Shown in pieces: positions 62,104 to 64,000 of a stretch of 64,000 nucleotides of DNA. The stretch lies in assembly GCA_018824405.1 (NCBI GenBank), contig JAHJGO010000005.1, positions 19,226-83,225 on the forward strand. Reading direction: 5' to 3'. Position 1 is the first letter of the stretch; each line of letters opens with the position of its first letter. The notes beneath the pieces were generated by a model. That model saw only the letters and a list, made by a program, of their open reading frames with translations. It was not told where the DNA came from and searched no databases. The stretch comes from Gammaproteobacteria bacterium. Its GTDB lineage: Bacteria > Pseudomonadota > Gammaproteobacteria > Burkholderiales > Sulfuricellaceae. The position numbers and the translations under genes were made by a program.

Positions 62104-62718
62104 TCAAGTGAAAAGCTCCACATCGCCTTCCATCCTGGAGTATTGAAGTCGCGAACTGTATTCCTTTTCGCGTTCAACAATCGTGTCATTGTGGACACGT
62201 TTAAGCTTCTTGACCAGCACCTTGCCGGTTTTGGGAAAGTAATAGACTTTGCGCGGATAAATATCGAGAAGATCCTGCGCCACGATCTTTATTTTTTCTG
62301 TGGCCAGATAGTCGAGCGCAAATTTTGAGTTGCGTTCACCTACATTGGCGACCACAAAACCACGCAGCACGTTTCCTCCGCCAAATACCTTCGCCTCCAG
62401 ATTTGAGCGTTTAGCCCCAAGTTTGAGCAGCTGGTTGATCATCATTTCCATGGCATAAACACCATAACGTGCAGAGGTGCTGAGGGGGTTGTCCTGATCC
62501 TGCCCGCTGTCAGGTAGCATGAAATGATTCATTCCGCCGATGCCGCTGATACGGTCTCGGATGCAGGCCGCAACGCAGGAGCCCAGCACCGTGACCAGCA
62601 ACATGTCACGCCCGGTAGTGTAGTACTCACCAGGGAGAATCTTCGCCGCCTGGATGTCAAAACTACGGTCAAAATAGTGATTGGGAGCGAGGATTTCCTC
62701 AAAACCCTTTTCAGCCAT
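62104..62718 (-). CDS. cheD: chemoreceptor glutamine deamidase CheD
   Basis: A 204-residue CheD with the active-site Cys in TVLGSCVAACIRDR and the His in GIGGMNHFMLPDSG. A conserved GGGNV-type stretch (KVFGGGNVLRGF) and a C-terminal Lys-rich tail follow. It deamidates glutamines in chemoreceptors and can interact with CheC or CheY. The ATG at 62718 overlaps the end of cheR by 8 bases, showing coupled translation; an upstream ATG at 62742 would lie further inside cheR. The order cheR-cheD-cheB is common in proteobacteria. Confidence 0.95.
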   Translation of the reverse strand: MAEKGFEEILAPNHYFDRSFDIQAAKILPGEYYTTGRDMLLVTVLGSCVAACIRDRISGIGGMNHFMLPDSGQDQDNPLSTSARYGVYAMEMMINQLLKLGAKRSNLEAKVFGGGNVLRGFVVANVGERNSKFALDYLATEKIKIVAQDLLDIYPRKVYYFPKTGKVLVKKLKRVHNDTIVEREKEYSSRLQYSRMEGDVELFT

Positions 62719-63556
62719 GGTGCGCCTTGGTTTTGTCTGCAACCTGGTAAACCGTATGTCCCATCAGTTTGAAGTGCGCTGCTGCGTGGTGAAAACTTTC
62801 CGAATGACCCGCAAACAGCAGCCCTTCTGGCCGCAGCAACGGCACAAATTTTTGCAGAATGCTAAGTTGAGTCTGCTTGTCGAAGTAGATCATTACATTG
62901 CGACAGAATATTGCATCGAAAGGCGGTCGCAGGGGCCAGTTGTCATGAAGCAGGTTGATCTGGCGAAAGGTGATCATGTTGCGCAGTTCCGGTCGCACGC
63001 GGGCGAAGCCTTCCTGTGCGCCGGTCCCTTTGAGGAAAAAACGCTTTATCGTGTCGGCGGGCAGTTTTTCCAGCCGATCCATGGGGTAGGTTCCTGTCTC
63101 GGCCTTGGCCAGCACATTGGTGTCCAGGTCGGTGGCGATGATCTGCACCGGCGGTGTATAAGTGTTGAACAGTTCCACCATAGTCATGGCCATGGAGTAG
63201 GGTTCTTCTCCGGTTGAGGCTGCTGAGCACCACAGGTTGATGGGATGACGCCCCTTGTGCTTGCGAACATGCTCGGCCAGGATGGGGAAATGGTGCTGCT
63301 CGCGAAAGAACGAGGTGAGATTGGTGGTCAGCGCGTTGGTAAAAGCCTGCCACTCGGCATGATTATTACTTTCCAGCAGATGCAAATACTCACGGAAAGT
63401 GTTCAGGCCGGTGGCGCGCAGGCGCCGTGCAAGGCGGCTGTAGACCATATCCTTCTTGCTGGGATTTAGCGCAATTCCGGCATGGCTGTAAATCAGCTTG
63501 CATACCGACTCGAAATCCTTGTCGGTGAAATGAAACTCGCGGTCATTGCTTGCCAT
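62711..63556 (-). CDS. cheR: chemotaxis protein methyltransferase CheR
   Basis: A 281-residue CheR. A helical N-terminal domain (FTDKDFESVCKLIYSHAGIAL) is followed by a SAM-dependent methyltransferase domain (NLWCSAASTGEEPYSMAMTM; IIATDLDTNVLAKAETG; DAIFCRNVMIYFDKQTQLSIL; PEGLLFAGHSESF). It methylates receptor glutamates in the cytoplasm. It lies 14 bases after the chemoreceptor gene and overlaps cheD, so adaptation enzymes and receptor are one operon. Confidence 0.96.
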   Translation of the reverse strand: MASNDREFHFTDKDFESVCKLIYSHAGIALNPSKKDMVYSRLARRLRATGLNTFREYLHLLESNNHAEWQAFTNALTTNLTSFFREQHHFPILAEHVRKHKGRHPINLWCSAASTGEEPYSMAMTMVELFNTYTPPVQIIATDLDTNVLAKAETGTYPMDRLEKLPADTIKRFFLKGTGAQEGFARVRPELRNMITFRQINLLHDNWPLRPPFDAIFCRNVMIYFDKQTQLSILQKFVPLLRPEGLLFAGHSESFHHAAAHFKLMGHTVYQVADKTKAHHG

Positions 63557-63570
63557 AGGATTTCGTTCGC

Positions 63571-64000
63571 TCAGTTCAGTAAATATCTTGGTGCGGGGGC
63601 GGGCAGGGCAGTGCGGTCGCTATCAAGTTTGAATATCGAGACTGCCACGGCCAGACCTTCGGCCTGTTCTTCGAGGGACTCGGCGGCTGCAGCGGCCTGT
63701 TCGACCAGGGCGGCGTTCTGCTGAGTGACTTCGTCCATCTGGGTGATGGCGAGGTTGACCTGCTCGATGCCTGTGCTCTGCTCTGAAGAAGCGGCGGAAA
63801 TCTCGCCCATGATATCGGTCACGCACTTGATGGCAGTGACGATTTCTTCCATGGTCTGACCTGCATTGGTCACCAGCTTGGAACCGTTTTCGACCTTGCC
63901 GACAGAATCGCCGATCAGGGTCTTGATCTCTTTAGCGGCGGCAGCGGAACGCTGAGCCAGATTGCGCACCTCTCCGGCAACGACGGCGAAGCCGCGGCCC
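63571..64000 (-). CDS. methyl-accepting chemotaxis protein, C-terminal part (5' end outside window)
   Basis: The last 142 codons of a chemoreceptor. It enters the window within the signalling hairpin ([22 protein letters not shown]), then [11 protein letters not shown] and a methylation-helix region ([41 protein letters not shown]). It ends in a short tail, [15 protein letters not shown]. Sensor and membrane parts lie beyond the window edge. The tail shows no CheR-docking pentapeptide. Codirectional cheR follows after 14 bases, so this receptor is probably adapted by the adjacent CheR/CheD/CheB. Confidence 0.93.
   Translation of the reverse strand, partial: GRGFAVVAGEVRNLAQRSAAAAKEIKTLIGDSVGKVENGSKLVTNAGQTMEEIVTAIKCVTDIMGEISAASSEQSTGIEQVNLAITQMDEVTQQNAALVEQAAAAAESLEEQAEGLAVAVSIFKLDSDRTALPAPAPRYLLN

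Overview
The window looks like chromosome from a sulfur-oxidising, probably autotrophic betaproteobacterium related to Sulfuricella, Gallionella or Thiobacillus. This is inferred from moderately GC-rich coding, a dnaX-ybaB-recR block, sat-aprBA, CbbQ/CbbO-type genes and the chemotaxis and c-di-GMP gene types. I saw no rRNA, tRNA, CRISPR array, prophage or insertion sequence.

Region by region. (1) 1-1577: the end of dnaX, then ybaB and recR. (2) 1.7-11.8 kb: nitrate assimilation on the + strand, nasT, nrtA, a single-domain globin, nrtB, nrtD, nasA, nirB and nirD. (3) 11.8-18.5 kb (- strand): a sensor kinase, a single-domain receiver and a GGDEF/EAL protein, forming a c-di-GMP signalling operon. 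(4) 18.8-23.9 kb (- strand): a sorbosone-dehydrogenase-like protein, a PP2C/Ser-Thr kinase fusion, the nitrate transporter narK, and a FliL-like protein. (5) 23.9-32.5 kb (- strand): an uncharacterised 132-residue protein, sat, aprB, aprA, then a YkgJ cysteine-cluster protein, CbbQ and CbbO. (6) 32.7-35.8 kb: an MscS channel with a cyclic-nucleotide-type domain, diverging from crcB, a DUF190 gene and a TSUP exporter. (7) 35.9-49.9 kb: sucCD, a low-molecular-weight phosphatase, 5'-methylthio-nucleoside salvage genes (a class II aldolase, mtnA, and a phosphorylase with hprT), a PatZ-like acetyltransferase diverging from a histone-deacetylase-family protein, def, a CNNM/CorC protein and ppdK. (8) 50.2-54.0 kb: gltX, then surE-pcm-nlpD. 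(9) 54.0-64.0 kb (- strand): the end of an MCP, cheR, cheD, cheB, a STAS protein, a REC-SpoIIE phosphatase, a sensor kinase and response regulator, and two EAL-like proteins.

The clearest unifying signal is regulatory. Four nitrate transcription units carry -24/-12 (sigma-54) promoter elements: nasT, the nrtA leader, nasA and, 17 kb away, narK. The nrtA leader also holds two stem-loops with six-base loops that have A at position 1 and G at position 4, followed by an intrinsic terminator. That is the architecture of ANTAR-controlled antitermination, and the upstream gene encodes an ANTAR protein (NasT). The predicted logic is nitrogen limitation (NtrC/sigma-54) combined with nitrate-dependent antitermination for the ABC importer.

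Other points of interest are: YkgJ-CbbQ-CbbO behind the APS reductase genes; a likely aldolase branch of methylthioribose salvage; a phosphorylase with an Asp-to-Asn change suggesting methylthioinosine specificity beside hprT; and an HsbR/HsbA-like partner switch inside a chemotaxis operon. All functional calls come from reading sequence and motifs; no database search was run.
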